This document shows positions 13,792-25,300 of a stretch of 64,000 bases of DNA, piece by piece; within the stretch, counting starts at the first letter, position 1, and every line of letters begins with the position of its first letter. The notes under the pieces are model-generated. The model saw nothing but the letters and a program-made list of their open reading frames with translations. It had not been told where the DNA came from and made no database searches. Source of the stretch: Solen grandis (Eukaryota; Mollusca; Bivalvia; Adapedonta; Solenidae); the NCBI GenBank assembly GCA_021229015.1, contig CM037789.1, positions 25,514,256 to 25,578,255 of the forward strand. Direction: 5' to 3'. The position numbers were made by a program, and so were the translations under genes.

Positions 13792-14087
13792 ATGATTAAT
13801 AACACCATGTAAGCAAAAATGTTATCAGCAGTTCCCATTTTTGATCTAAAGCCAGCTTGGGCCTCAATATACACTCCATTTAATTCTGCCCAATTACATA
13901 ATCTGTTATTCAAAACTCTAGTAAACAGCTTTCCCAAAGTACTTAGTAAAGTTATCCCTCTGTAATTATTTACATCATTTATATTTCCCTTCTTGTGTAA
14001 GGGTACGATATGTCCTTCTGACCAAGAATCAGGAAAATAGCCAAGATCAAAAATCTTATTAAATAATATATATAAAGTAGGTAACAA
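13788..14087 (-). pseudogene. LINE reverse transcriptase, N-terminal blocks
   Basis: It contains RT block 1-2 signatures: 'HIVPLHKKGN', 'NNYRGITLLSTLGKLF' and 'AGFRSKMGTADNIF'. These are the fingers motifs (K-G...YRPI-like and AGFR) of LINE polymerases. It overlaps the next RT frame by four bases in another frame, so a small indel has split the gene. Confidence 0.8.
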
Positions 14088-14197
14088 TATTTCTCTGCCA
14101 TGTATGAAAAATTCATTTAGGTAATTATCTGGTCCTCCTGATTTATTGGTCCCTAACGTTTTATTGCATGATTTATCTCTTCATGTGTAATTTAAAT

Positions 14198-15001
14198 TTA
14201 ACTCCTCAAACATAGTGCTAAACTCATTGTTTTCAAAGGTGTAAAGAACTGATCATCTGGGTTGTTAACTGCCTGAAAATAAGCTTCAAAGTCATTCATT
14301 TGTATATTTGGTTGTTTTATTCCACATGCACCTTTCAGCTTAGCATTTTTAATTTTGGCTGATAATAATTTTTCAGTTTCTTTCTTGTCATATGCAAATC
14401 TGGCTTTACGAACACATTTTTTATACTCTGATCGTTTAACTACCATTAGTGCCCTATTTTCTTCATTATTATTACTTCTATATAGATTTAATGGGCAAAA
14501 ATTTTTATTGTCACATTCACTTGTATACCATTGATTTGATATTTGAGCATCATTTTTATTACAGTTATGGTAATTAGGATTACCTATTTTTACTTTAAAT
14601 AAAGGGGAGACTACCTCGTCTATTACCTTAGAAAGGTCATAAATGCATCTATCAATATCAGAGTTTGAATTAGAAATGTTAACATTCTCAATGATTACAT
14701 CCAAATTATTTTTTACTTCATCCGTTGAAAGGCGTTCTTTATAATTATTGGTTTTTTCACCTTTCCAGATATATTTATGAGATATTTTCTCCCTATGTTG
14801 TTCTAACTTTTGAATAGGTTCTATATTGGTATTAGAAAAAGAAAGTGTAAAGTCTATAAGACAATGATCAGAGAGAATATTAGGACCATGTACTTTAAAA
14901 TAATCAATATGATTTAGCAAATTTTGACTGGTGATTACATAATCAACAACACTTGATCCTTGGTGACCAATAAAAGTATAACTTCCTACATTTTTATCCA
15001 C
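14198..15001 (-). pseudogene. LINE endonuclease C-terminal half plus linker
   Basis: The translated frame starts inside an endonuclease/exonuclease/phosphatase fold: 'SSVVDYVI' and, about 30 residues on, 'LSDHCLIDF' match the conserved D-Y-V and SDH-x-x motifs near the end of that domain. A Lys/Glu-rich linker of ~180 residues follows. The N-terminal catalytic residues are absent because the element is truncated. The frame ends ~110 nt before the reverse transcriptase frame, so a break separates the two. Confidence 0.75.
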
Positions 15002-15880
15002 CCCAAATCTTCATGGCAATACCGAGTTTCGATCTTTGGTCCAAAAATTAAATTTAAATGTTACAAAGCCCCCTGATGCGTTAGAAGCATGTAAATTGGA
15101 CAGTATATCGGCAAAGAGTTTTCCAGTCTATTTTCTGAATTATGTTCTCCTACGTCACGTGGTTATGACTTCATCAAAAGACAAAAATCATTTCTTTTTA
15201 AAGATTTCTCTCGTTTGGTATCCTGAATTTTGAGTCATAAGTCAATCTTAATTAAATCTTCAGAATTGATAGAGTTAAAATTGAAGTGATGCATACTGCA
15301 AGAAATGTTTGTTTTGTCACGTGGTTATGACGCCATGCATACTAAAGCAAGAATTCTTTTAAAAAATTACATAAAATCGCCGATTAGATCAATGAAAATA
15401 AAATTTTCAAAAATATCGAAACTTAGTACGTTCATAAGGTCTTGAAAATTTCAAGTGATTACGTCATCAATCATAGCAGATATTCATATTTGATGGAATG
15501 CCTACATGAAAATGTGAAAACAAACCTGTTCACATTCTCGAAGATATTTTTTCTGGATTAATAAAACTTAAGCTGAACATGTCCTTGCAAACAGTATATT
15601 TTGTCTTTAGTCACTTGATTTTGACGTCGTTGAAATATAAAAATTTTTCATTTCAATTTGTATTCGCGCTCCAGCGTCATGAATATTGATGCCAATCTTA
15701 AGCATACCTTAAGGAATTTATGTTGTGTCATTTGTTTATGACAACATTGATTTGTAAGCAAAATATATTAAAAAGATCAAAAGATTGGATTTATTTACTT
15801 TAAACAAGTAATATTGCCGTACCTTTTCATACACAAGAAGTCCAGAAAATTTCAAGTGATTACGTTATCAAACATGACTT

Positions 15881-17164
15881 ATTCATGGTTTTCGTATAAT
15901 GGCTTATTCATGAAAATCTATTAATTTGATAAAAGAAATGAAAGCGGTCATCGGGCTGGTGGAGGAAGATCCGATTGTTCTTTTGCAGGAAAGAGTGCCT
16001 GCGTTGAATAGCAAAGTGTGATACGTTTTTGAGTAAATGAATCGCATTTACGATGAATCAATATAATTATACTAGAGCCAAAAAACCTATACAGGTAACT
16101 TATTGCATTTGCTATCACGGCTGTCCACAAACCTCAAGAAAATGACAAATACATGTATATCTACCTATCGTTGAAAGTTTCAAGACGTTTATAACGTTCA
16201 TTACATAGAAATTATTTTCATGATTTTGCTTACACCTCTTTCTTTGTTGCCATCAATTTTTGCAAATGTAAAAACTCAATCAATTTAAATGTTGAACGTC
16301 ATGGATTTCAAAGTAATCTTATTTTTTTTATTATTAAAATTATTAAGCACCATTATTCAATTTCCTTGTATTAACTTATATATTCAATACATTTGACATA
16401 AGCAAATGGAAAGCCGCTTCATTTGTATCTTAAACGATTTCTAGTTTGACTTTGACTTTTGAGGGTAGCTTTATATCATAGCTTACTGCCATTGTAATTC
16501 GCAACCAGTTTCAATGCAATTTTCACATATTTTCACTTTTCACGTACTTGAAAATGAAATAAACTTTATTTCTTACAATTCCAAAGGGTTTTGACCTTTA
16601 AGATAATTCATGAATTTTAAAAGATCGGTTATAACCTTCTGTCAGTGTATATGTCTATGTCCAAGAGTTAATGTATGAAAACGCAACCGCGTGCACCTAT
16701 CTTTCATTTCATGGTTTTAAATTATCAATACCGATGTAAAAGTTGTTCAACTGCAGTAAATGACCTACCTCCCAAATCAAAGATTAAGCCATTGTTTCTT
16801 TCAGGAGTTGTCATTTCAAGACACATTTATCTGACGTCAAATTCGCTTCTGGGTGTTACTGTAATGAGATTTAACGTAATGGCATCGTCCCGATATCTTG
16901 TTAGACAACTATATTAATAATTTCTATGTTATCCAAGTCATCTTCTCTCAGATGAATTGTTGGAAAAAAAAGTGGCCTTGATGCCTTTAAACTGTATAGA
17001 GCGTATTTCAATTCCTTTGCGTATGATGATATTATTTGATTTCCAGATGTAAATTTTTATCCTATGAATTCTAAATTTCATCAAATGACTTACATGTGAA
17101 GAAGGGGAGAATCCTCACAAAAATTTTCTGTTTAAATAAAACTAATGGAGGTAACTCATTTACA
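15881..17164. other. Non-coding stretch, no gene seen
   Basis: No supported exon on either strand. An 80-codon plus-strand frame near 16675 has no recognised domain or splice context. Confidence 0.5.
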
Positions 17165-17840
17165 AACAAGAGGGCCAAGATGGCCCTAAAGACGCTCACC
17201 TGAGGACATTTGTGCTGACCAAGTTTGAGGAAGATTGAATCAAAATTGTGGCCTCCAGTGTGTAAACAAGGTTTTTCTAAGATTTGACCTACTGACCTAC
17301 TTTTCAATCGCTTTTTAGGTCTGTTAGATTAATGATCTTCGATAATTCGTTGAAATTTCTGAAGAGAATCGTATACCTACCAAACTGAAACCGGAAATGG
17401 AGGGCTGAATAGTTTCCTAATTTTTCATTGGTTAATAATATTATAACCTAAAACGACCGAATGTGTTTTTATTACCAACAATACGATTATCTGTACTTTC
17501 ATATCTTTCTTAAAGAAAACCTTTATTTAATATACAATTGACACAATATATTCTCTTAGTCGTTTTATCATTTTATTTAATTGTAGATACTGATTTTAAT
17601 ATAAAACATATATCAAGTATGTAATTTAAAGTAAAAAGTGATTCAATCAAGGGCCAAATTTTAACCATTATCTAGTCATAATCTCTCAAACTAGTAATAT
17701 TGCAAAATATTTTTTTTATGATTGGTCTATAATTATGAATTATGTGGGTACGGACCACTAGACAATATTTCACATCAAATCTATAGATTAAGCTCTAGGT
17801 CTTTTCCTATGTAACTCTATGTGAAACAAGTGACCACTGG

Positions 17841-18700
17841 TGCGGGGTCATTTATCACCGTAAGGCTATGATTTGAAAAATCTTAGTAATGAACCATTAG
17901 ATGATGCTACATACCAAATATCTAAGCTCTGGGCCTTATGGATTTACAGAAGAAGATTTTTTAAGATTTTCCTATATAACTCTATGTAAAACAAGTGACC
18001 CTGGTGCGGGGGCATTTATCACCATAGGGCTATGATTTGAACAATCTTGGTAATGAACCATTAGATGATGCTACATACCAAATATCTAAGCTCTGGGCCT
18101 TATGGATTTACAGAAGAAGATTTTTTAAGATTTTCCTATATAACTCTATGTAAAACAAGTGACCCTGGTGCGGGGGCATTTATCACCATAGGGCTATGAT
18201 TTGAACAATCTTGGTAATGAACCATTAGATGATGCTACATACCAAATATCTAAGCTCTGGGCCTTATGGATTTACAGAAGAAGATTTTTTAAGATTTTCC
18301 TATATAACTCTATGTAAAACAAGTGACCCCTGGTGCGGGGGCATTTATCACCATAGGGCTATGATTTGAACAATCTTGGTAATGAACCATTAGATGATGC
18401 TACATACCAAATATCTAAGCTCTGGGCCTTATGGATTTACAGAAGAAGATTTTTTAAGATTTTCCTATATAACTCTATGTAAAACAAGTGACCCCTGGTG
18501 CGGGGGCATTTATCACCATAGGGCTATGATTTGCACAATCTTGGTAATGGCCCATAAGATGATGCTACATACCAAATATCTAAGCTTTGGGCCTTATGGA
18601 TTTACAGAAGAAGATTTTTTAAGATTTTCCTATATAACTCTATGTAAAACAAGTGACCCCTGGTGCGGGGGCATTTATCACTGTAGGGCTATGATTTGTA
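17841..18700 (+). repeat. Tandem repeat, ~164-165 bp period, about five to six copies
   Basis: The anchor 'tgcggggg' falls at 17841, 18005, 18169, 18334, 18499 and 18664, giving spacings of 164, 164, 165, 165 and 165. The internal copies are nearly identical and the outer ones more diverged. This indicates recent array expansion in the centre. Confidence 0.9.
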
Positions 18701-18846
18701 CAACTTTGATAGAGGGCATCATAAGGATGATTCCTGTGAAGTTTGGTCAAAATCCCTTCAGCGGTTCAGGAGGAGATGTTCTTTAAAGCAAATTGTTGAC
18801 GACGGACGGACGCACGCACGGACGACGGACAAAAGGTGATCACAAT

Positions 18847-18880
18847 AGCTCACCTTGAGCACTTCGTGCTCAGGTGAGCT
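18847..18880 (+). repeat. Terminal hairpin of the 17.2-18.9 kb element
   Basis: Arms 'agctcaccttgagcac' and 'gtgctcaggtgagct' pair around a short ttc loop with one mismatch or bulge. Ten A follow immediately. Confidence 0.75.
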
Positions 18881-19595
18881 AAAAAAAAAATGCATGATTA
18901 TTCGAATATCTCCCTTCAACTATAAAACTGTATTCCTTGCTGAAATAAAAGGCCGTTATTAAAAAGGTAATAAGCCTGACTATATTTGATTTATTCATTT
19001 AAAATTTTTCACCTTTTACTTGTTTTGAAATGTACCCGCCTTGCTTAATTTATAATTACATTAAAATATTTTTGATATATAACGCTCTTCTTTTATAAAA
19101 GTGAATATGATTGTATGATATATACTACCAAATCTCTTGATTTGTGATTATTATTAATTATGTGATACAAAGAGTAGGAATGTAGTATTATAGCGTAAAG
19201 ATATAGTTAAATAGTTTGTGGTTAGTACATAGATGGTTTAGAATATCAAATAATGTTGTATACGAAAATATACGCACTTAATCATTGTTAAATGCAGTGA
19301 AATATGATTCTATTAGTTAGAAATTAAAAAAATGAATTATTTATAATTCACAGTAAAACGTATACGATGTTAAATTGATGGTGTTATGGAAATTATACAA
19401 TAATATGTTTGAGAAATGTAAACAATAAAATGTTTAATAGTATGATAGGTTAGGTAGGTTAGTGTTGGGTTAATGAGCTGACTATATATGATCTAATGTC
19501 ATTATAAGTACTTATTTAGATAAGTTTGTCTTGTGTTCATTGAAATGATGGTGCCATGGCATTGTATGAATTGGTGATATGAAGTTACTCAAAAT

Positions 19596-19598
<3 letters not shown>

Positions 19599-19634
<36 letters not shown>
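19599..19634. repeat. (CA)n microsatellite
   Basis: About 18 uninterrupted CA units. Confidence 0.95.
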
Positions 19635-19637
<3 letters not shown>

Positions 19638-20701
19638 CCCACTTAATAAACTGAAGTAACTGAAGCTTGGATGTGTTTTAACTTGGGAACTGCTAAAACG
19701 TCCTGCAACGCATGTAAATTAAGAAATACGAAACAGAAAAGTTAAACATTTGGATGTGGTAAGCTGGACTAGTAATAAAACAGAAATACTGGTGCACCGA
19801 CGTCATACCAATATACCAAATACAACGACACCAAAGAACCAAAGAACGAACAAAATATAAATCATAGTTTTAATCAGTATTCCCATCACAACGTAAAATA
19901 AATAGATTGCTTTACAAATGAATAAACATATGTATATTACAAACAACAATTAACACCACTTTAATGAAAAACAGGTAGCACATACAATAATAACATTTAA
20001 TTATTTTTTTACACAAATAAGCTCCTGTATTTGGTAATAAGCTTATTTAGATACATAATGAAATTCTTTTCAAAGAAAGATGATTGTATATAGTTTCATG
20101 ATCAAGACAACTTTTCAGACAAAAATACATCATAGGCTCATCAGATTAAGATAATTTATGTACAGGTGTTAATGTCACTAAAAATTAAGTCCGAGTTTGA
20201 AATTGGGCAAAATCCCTCAGTTTCTGACACTGATATTTGCCTTTTGTGAATTTTCCAGAAATACGTTGTCCTTTCAATACTCATCATAGTCTAAACTAAT
20301 TCAGATTTGCTAAATACCTTGTTTGATCGACCTGGCTACATATTTTTATTTCCTTTTTATTTTAACTTAAAACATGGCTCGAACATAGCTTTTTGCTGTT
20401 TTGTTTGGAATAAATGCATTTTGCTCAACATCAAGATCGTCACTGAGTTCCATTTAAAAAGGTTGACAAGGGAAAGTACGTTAATTGCATGGAAAAGGTG
20501 CTTATGCTACCAAACTACCCACCAAGTTGTCGAAGTTCGTTGTAAGTGTGTTCTTTTGTTAACAGGTGTTACTGAATGAGTTATTTTCCTTCTTTTTAGC
20601 ATACCGAAAAGGTTCTTGTCATAACTCATTCTCTGTGACCAACAGTACTTTGACATAATGTGCAACAGCACTCCCCGCGAATTTCTTTTTTATTATCAGA
20701 G

Positions 20702-20731
<30 letters not shown>
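20702..20731. repeat. (TA)n microsatellite
   Basis: About 15 uninterrupted TA units. Confidence 0.95.
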
Positions 20732-20732
<1 letters not shown>

Positions 20733-22191
20733 AATATGCTCTAAATGAAAATGGACATTTCATAACATACATATTGACAATTAATTTCAGTGTATCACTT
20801 TTGTCATCTGGTTGGAAGTTCACCATTTGAATCTAGCTATTATTTCAGTGGGACTAAAATATGCATCTTTATCAATATTTCTCCTGGAATTCCAGTCAGG
20901 TTTTACACACTTTCTTCAAAATCATTCGTATAAGAGCTGCAGGGGGAGGTATCCATATTTAAAAGCGTATTTCCAAAAGTGTTGAATTTAAACTAAGACG
21001 ATACAGCTTTTATTTTAAATTAAATTGAAAAAGAAATTCATGACAAAATACCGCTCATTTATCTTTAAGGTAAATTTCATTGACATGCACTATTACATAA
21101 CTATATATATTGGCACATATTTAATTACAAACTGTATTTACAATATCAAGTGGAGGAAAGCATAGATAAACTCATGTGCACTGATATATCCCTTTTTGAC
21201 AGTTTTTTTGTTTGTTTTGGTTTTGCTTTTATGGAAGCTGGCATTTGAATATACTTCTTGTTTTTAATTCAGGACAGTAATTTTATATTTAAGTCTACAC
21301 AACTAAAATCTGTATCTTATTGGACACCTTTAATGAACATTTCATCTATAAAAATAATATTATTTCATTTTCTTTTCTTAAGTATGCATTTAATTTTTGT
21401 GCGTTTATACATGCTTAGAATAGTTCATCCTATTTCATCCCAAGAATATGTATGTCAAGAGATTTTAATGGTGTATGCATATTGAATTTTGGAGCACAAA
21501 TTACGAAGTTACAAAAGAAAATTAAAAGTGTGTTTAAATGAAATTCGTATGAAAACACCTAGAATATACCTAAAATTGTCACCAGCAGTAGGGAAACCTA
21601 ATGAGGGGAAAATATGTATACAATAATTGAACAAATGTTACTGATATTATCAAAGAATTGAATGATCTGGATTTTAATGTAAATTTTGTCTCGTTCAATA
21701 TATAAACATGTATCACAAAGAGAGTTTTAATAAGTTTCAATGTACTTTTTACTGGATAAGTGTCTTTGTTGAGGAAGATACACTTCAGAGTTGCCTTGCG
21801 TAGTTACTTGATTTTCATATCAGGTATAGATATATTAATTGTTCTTTTAATGTCGGAAAAACAAAATGAGTGTATGGAGTCATAGAAAATATTGTTCAGG
21901 TGCCAATGGATGTATAATCTGTTAAATCATACAGAATTATATTAGTATTAAATCGAAACATTTTTTCGCTACAAAAGAGTACAATCTTTACATAGCAGAA
22001 AATGGGAATGTATGACGTTGCAACACTTTGTCTGAGCAACTCGCCCAAGATTAATCATTTAAGTGTTAAGCGAAACGAAGCATTTCAGCCTTTTTTTTTC
22101 GGCCTCGAAAGCGACTCCATTTATCTTATTATGGCGCGTGTCATTTTTAAACACATGGCGAAAATATGTAGCCTGAACGCAGGGATATCTG

Positions 22192-22330
22192 CTATGTCTG
22201 ACTGGCACTCACAATGTCCGAATCATCCGAAATTCCGCCGTTATCAAAGTCCATTTCATTTCCACTGTTCCTGAATATATGGGCCGTGTAGTGCGAATTT
22301 CTCAAACTGACGACAGATGGAGCCACCTCG
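22192..22330 (-). CDS. Receptor exon 20: terminal coding exon
   Basis: Acceptor catggtttttacag|c, stop TAG at 22194-22192. Forty-five codons with an acidic Ser end (GGISDDSDIVSASQT). The SDDSD stretch resembles casein kinase 2 sites. No PDZ ligand is recognised. The phase joins exon 19 correctly. Confidence 0.78.
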
Positions 22331-25300
22331 CTGTAAAAACCATGTAAACATGTTAGTCTTTTTTTCTATCACACATTGCATCGTATTGGTATGATATACA
22401 GATGTTATGTCATTACAGCATCCAAAATATAATTGAAATTTTACGGTATATTAATCCTTTCATGTTCTTCTAATGTAAAGTAAAGTACTCAAAGTATACA
22501 AATAATTTTATAATAGCTTTAATAGTTAAGATTTATTTAGTAAACAGATCTTACACTGTCGATTGTATTAACATCACAAAAACAGATTTAGCCACAGACT
22601 GAGGCTATCTTTTATAGCTTGTTTGTAAGCATCTTAAAACAGATTTAGCCAAACACAATGGTTATATCATTTGCACGCAAATTAAAGCTAACAAGCAAAA
22701 CGACCATTGGTGATGCAAAGTTTCACGCAGAGGGCAGCGGGGTTTTTGGGAGCTTGTGGCGAGGATTTGGTTCTACTAGGGTATTTTGAATGTTCGATAT
22801 TGTTTAAAGTTATGTGAATGAACTTAGAATGTGAATAAAGGAATAAAGGACTGTAAAGACTCGTTAAACGCAGATTTTAGTCAATGTGAATAAACAATGT
22901 ACGTGGAAATAGTGTTTAGTTGTCTGTGCAAGACAGATGGCGAGAGAAAGAGAGGAAGGAGGGAGGGGGAGAGAGAAAGAGAAAGTAATAAAGGAAAAAA
23001 AAGAGAGAAATTGGAATACTGGTAACAGTTGTTGGGATAAGTGAAATGTGAAACACTGGTTGGAGCGGTCAATTGAACTGTCATTAGTATGTTTAAATAT
23101 AATAACGATATGTTAATACATAACTAGCTTATTTTAGGAGTTCATTTGTCTCCGTTATAAGGGCTGTTCTCAAACTTATAGCAACATATTGTGTTTGTTG
23201 CTTATTCTTATTCTTTATCTTGATATTCAGACAATCAGACAAAATTTCATTCAAGGCATTTCACATAGTAATCTCAAGAAAAATAATGAAATTAACATCA
23301 AATATCGATTTTATCATAATCTATCGAATTATAGTCTTTGACTTCAATTGGATATTATTTGATCAACGTCGGGTGGTTATATAATAGATGACCAAACCTT
23401 AATAAGTCTGTTGGTTTTTTTAATTTTTAAATATTTTTCAAGGACTGATAGAGTACGATCTGAATCGGTGTGAATTTTATGAACGTCTTGTTTCGTCACG
23501 TGACCTCAGTAATTATAAAGTATGAGCTATATTGATTATAACATCATAAAAATATCATTAAAAAAAAAAAAAAACAAAAAAAAACGAATTTTAAGTAATT
23601 TTTCATGTAACGACTGAATTTTTTTTATTTTCCTTTTATTGGTAATTTAGTTAAAATCTACTTGCCTTTTATGATAATCTTTTAGTTATTATTTTTTTTT
23701 CTTTTTGCTTTATCTATACATTTTAGAAAAGTAAATATCATTTAGAAACAAATAAAGTATCTTAAATTACTAGCTTTTGTGTGTTTATGATCAAGAAGAC
23801 GTAAGCATCCCAGTACCTGAGTATATATGTCATTATAACTACGGGCATTTAATCCCAACGGAAAGCCGTCTCCTTAATAAATAATAATACAAAAGTTATA
23901 AAGTTGAAAAAAAAACTCTTAGCTTTTTGTGACGTCAGTCACTCACAACTATAACTCACCACCTTTCAAGCACTCAATATTCTACTTCAAAAACCGAAGT
24001 AGCTATTAATGGTGTAAAATATCTAATGACTTGACAAAAATCTATGACACGAGTATGCTAAAATTTAGGGGAAAATTGATTTTGTGTCAAAAATGAATAA
24101 TTACAGGATACAAACATTGTCTCTGACATAAAAACGCAATAGAATTATGTTTCCTATTCTGATGCGTAACAGTTTTAAAACCGAGCGCTTTGTGGTTCAT
24201 GTCTTGAAAATATGTATGGTGTATTTGGGGGAAGGGGACGTGTAGAATATGTACCATCGTCCGCTCACCTGTTTTTATCATCCTTACTTAACGGGGTCAG
24301 CGTTCGGTCAAGGGTTTATATATTGGGGTTTCCTCATTTAAATACATCAAACATGTTTAAATGACAGTTTTGAATAAAACTTGATCTCGAGAAAAATCAG
24401 CACATGTTCTCAACTGATATAGGTTACGAACAAATTAAAGATATACTTACACTTCCTCATGTTCAACAAGCATTGGTGTTGGCATTTGAGTAAATCGTAG
24501 TGGTACAGATGGAAATACCAACTCGGATGCACCAGAACTCTCCCTAAATAAAGAGAAATATAAACTATCAGCTGGGTCAGTTTAAACTTATTCATGTTGA
24601 ATCATTTGAACTTAACACTATTTCGTTTACCAGCGGCCATTGATACTGTCTGTTGGCACGGGTTAACAGACAGATCAACAGTATCTCAGTCTCTTTTGGG
24701 CTTTTTATTTAAATTTCATATTATTTTTTCGAAGACATGACATAAACAACAAATGGAGAAGTGTTATACATACAAATCTGCGGAAATAGCTTTAATGTGA
24801 CCATGTTTACACATCCAAGATGTTAATCAATCAATTTAATCTTTACTTTTTTACATCGATTACGTAACAAGGTTTCACAACTTATGTTATTCATTCTCTC
24901 TCGAGGGCTCGTATGGCGGCAAATGTGGTCATTATTGTTGGAGAAAAACGGAGAACCCGGAGAAAACCCACATGCCTTGACGGGCGACCAATGTACATGT
25001 GTTTTAAGGTGACAAAGAAAGACGTCGGTTATCACAGTATTAATTTCTAAATATCAGAAGACAAATACAGTGAAATAGCGATTGTTAGTAACTGTTAACT
25101 TATAGTATATGAGAATGACTCTAGTCTACCTTCTCTTCAATATCCTGGTTTTTAGGGTCCGTCGTTCGCTACAGTGGGTTGTTATGGCAAATGTCAAGGT
25201 GAGGAAAATGACGGCAGCGATGATTGGAGGAATAATAAAAGGCAAAAGAGCAGTCGGAAACTCTACAGGGCATATCTCACCATTGCATCTAGAAAATACA

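Larger units (their letters stand above)
11199..15009 (-). mobile_element. 5'-truncated, degenerate non-LTR retrotransposon (LINE)
   Basis: The order on the minus strand is: C-terminal part of an AP-type endonuclease, reverse transcriptase with a YADD active site, a Cys/His-rich C-terminus, a ~1.1 kb AT-rich 3' region, and a tail of heptamer repeats. The element is flanked by a 6-bp target duplication TTCATG (11193-11198 and 15010-15015). Removing it restores the host repeat seen at 10820-10850, so both ends are well defined. The first half of the endonuclease and any ORF1 are missing, and the coding part carries frame breaks, so the copy is dead. The overall layout fits the CR1/L2/Jockey group, but I cannot place the clade without a tree. 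Confidence 0.85.
7709..15880 (+). mobile_element. Degenerate array of TGACGTCA-rich repeat units, split by a LINE
   Basis: Units recur every ~430-480 bp (conserved 'gtctacagccatta' near 7900, 8346, 8799, 9497 and 9944) and decay progressively towards 10.7-11.2 kb. The LINE at 11199-15009 interrupts the unit, and the same unit resumes at 15010 ('ttcatggcaataccgagttt'). Further decayed units with 'gtcacgtggttatgac' motifs continue at 15155, 15315 and about 15605. Frames in this stretch translate the repeat only. Confidence 0.65.
17165..18890 (+). mobile_element. Dispersed element with 165-bp internal repeats, terminal hairpin and poly(A)
   Basis: It starts with 'acaagagggccaagatggcc' followed by 'gctcacctgagg'. 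It ends with the inverted match 'ctcaggtgagct' and ten A. The 3' part carries 'gacggacgcacgcacggac' repeats. The middle holds the tandem repeats described separately. The 130-codon frame at 18394-18786 is a by-product of those repeats. I recognise no transposase or reverse transcriptase, so it is probably non-autonomous. Confidence 0.6.
18891..22191. other. AT-rich stretch downstream of the receptor stop codon
   Basis: No gene is supported. The right part should hold the 3' untranslated region of the minus-strand receptor. Candidate AATAAA-type signals (tttatt on the plus strand) occur at ~21011 and ~20344, but I cannot choose between them. The rest is simple-sequence and AT-rich DNA. Confidence 0.45.

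Noticed and set aside
17841..18700. Regular repeats considered as a CRISPR array
   Set aside because: Whole 165-bp units repeat without unique spacers, inside an animal mobile element.
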